A DNA stretch of 33,598 nucleotides from Kiritimatiellia bacterium (GTDB lineage Bacteria > Verrucomicrobiota > Kiritimatiellia > RFP12 > UBA3636): NCBI GenBank assembly GCA_017648065.1, contig JAGCJJ010000034.1, positions 1 to 33,598 of the forward strand, read 5' to 3'. Positions 33,462 to 33,598 of this stretch are shown here, piece after piece. The position numbers and the translations under genes are program-made. Under the pieces are notes generated by a model, which made no database searches, was not told the DNA's origin, and saw only the letters and a list, made by a program, of their open reading frames with translations. How positions within the stretch are numbered: position 1 is the first letter of the stretch; the number at the start of each line of letters is the position of its first letter.

Positions 33462-33598
33462 TTATGTTGTTGCAATGAAATATATAAAAACAAGGCATAC
33501 TATTACTTTTATTATTGTACCAACAAGAAATCCGATAAATGCACCCAATCCTGCACGAAGTGCTTCTTTTGATTCCTTACCAGCACATAATTCACCAA
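33462..33598 (-). CDS. C-terminal end of a DUF456-like membrane protein, truncated by window edge
   Basis: On the minus strand the last 44 codons are visible, ending in TAA at 33464-33462. They begin GELCAGKESKEALRAGLGAF and continue as a hydrophobic helix (GFLVGTIIKVIVCLVFIYFI). The GELLAGK...EALRAGLGAFIG pattern is characteristic of the C-terminus of DUF456 family membrane proteins, whose function is unknown. The start lies outside the window. It is the only minus-strand gene and converges on the EEP-family gene. Confidence 0.75.
   Translation of the reverse strand, partial: GELCAGKESKEALRAGLGAFIGFLVGTIIKVIVCLVFIYFIATT

Overview
The window is AT-rich bacterial chromosome, densely coded. 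Every complete gene lies on the + strand; the only minus-strand gene is a fragment at the right edge. Kdo synthesis (arabinose-5-phosphate isomerase) implies a Gram-negative envelope. A GHL6-type hydrolase, a YdjY-domain protein, a Gfo/Idh oxidoreductase and large secreted proteins with lamin-tail or Fn3 domains fit the PVC group, perhaps a Kiritimatiellae- or Lentisphaeria-like gut or rumen bacterium. The taxonomy is an inference from gene content and is not proven.

Layout. 1-8.3 kb holds housekeeping genes: the 3' part of a UvrD/PcrA-like helicase, a stand-alone AICAR transformylase, kdsD, ribBA, a purine nucleoside phosphorylase, rnhC and a polytopic membrane protein. 8.34-9.17 kb is non-coding and holds a set of structured repeats. 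9.18-14.36 kb is one very large secreted protein. 14.4-25.3 kb is a run of eight closely spaced genes ending in a strong terminator: a small conserved protein, galE, a GHL6-like hydrolase, a YdjY-domain secreted protein, an unknown secreted protein, recN, a Gfo/Idh oxidoreductase and an amidohydrolase. 25.3-26.2 kb is a second repeat island. 26.3-27.9 kb is a secreted ConA-like/Fn3 protein with its own promoter and terminator. 27.97-28.2 kb holds inverted, decayed copies of the repeats seen on its left side. 28.3-33.4 kb carries citrate synthase, a tRNA-dihydrouridine synthase, a D-lactate dehydrogenase with a Cys-rich tail and a secreted endonuclease/exonuclease/phosphatase-family protein. 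The window ends in the convergent 3' end of a DUF456-like gene.

The most unusual content is non-coding. At least four repeat families occur only in a few intergenic islands: (i) a 74-nt two-helix imperfect hairpin, two of whose copies differ by five compensated base pairs; (ii) short REP-like 10-bp hairpins, also with compensated changes; (iii) an exactly 20-bp-periodic array of 13-nt mini-hairpins separated by GCTTCAT; (iv) an AAAGTGCGA-type leader repeat. They follow a recurring order (leader, 74-nt hairpin, REP-like hairpin, leader, hairpin). They precede both large surface-protein genes and flank the 26.3-27.9 kb gene in mirror-image order. This looks like a structured repeat system associated with secreted-protein cassettes. 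No recombinase or transposase is visible here, so its mechanism is unknown.

No tRNA, rRNA, CRISPR array, insertion sequence or known riboswitch was recognised.
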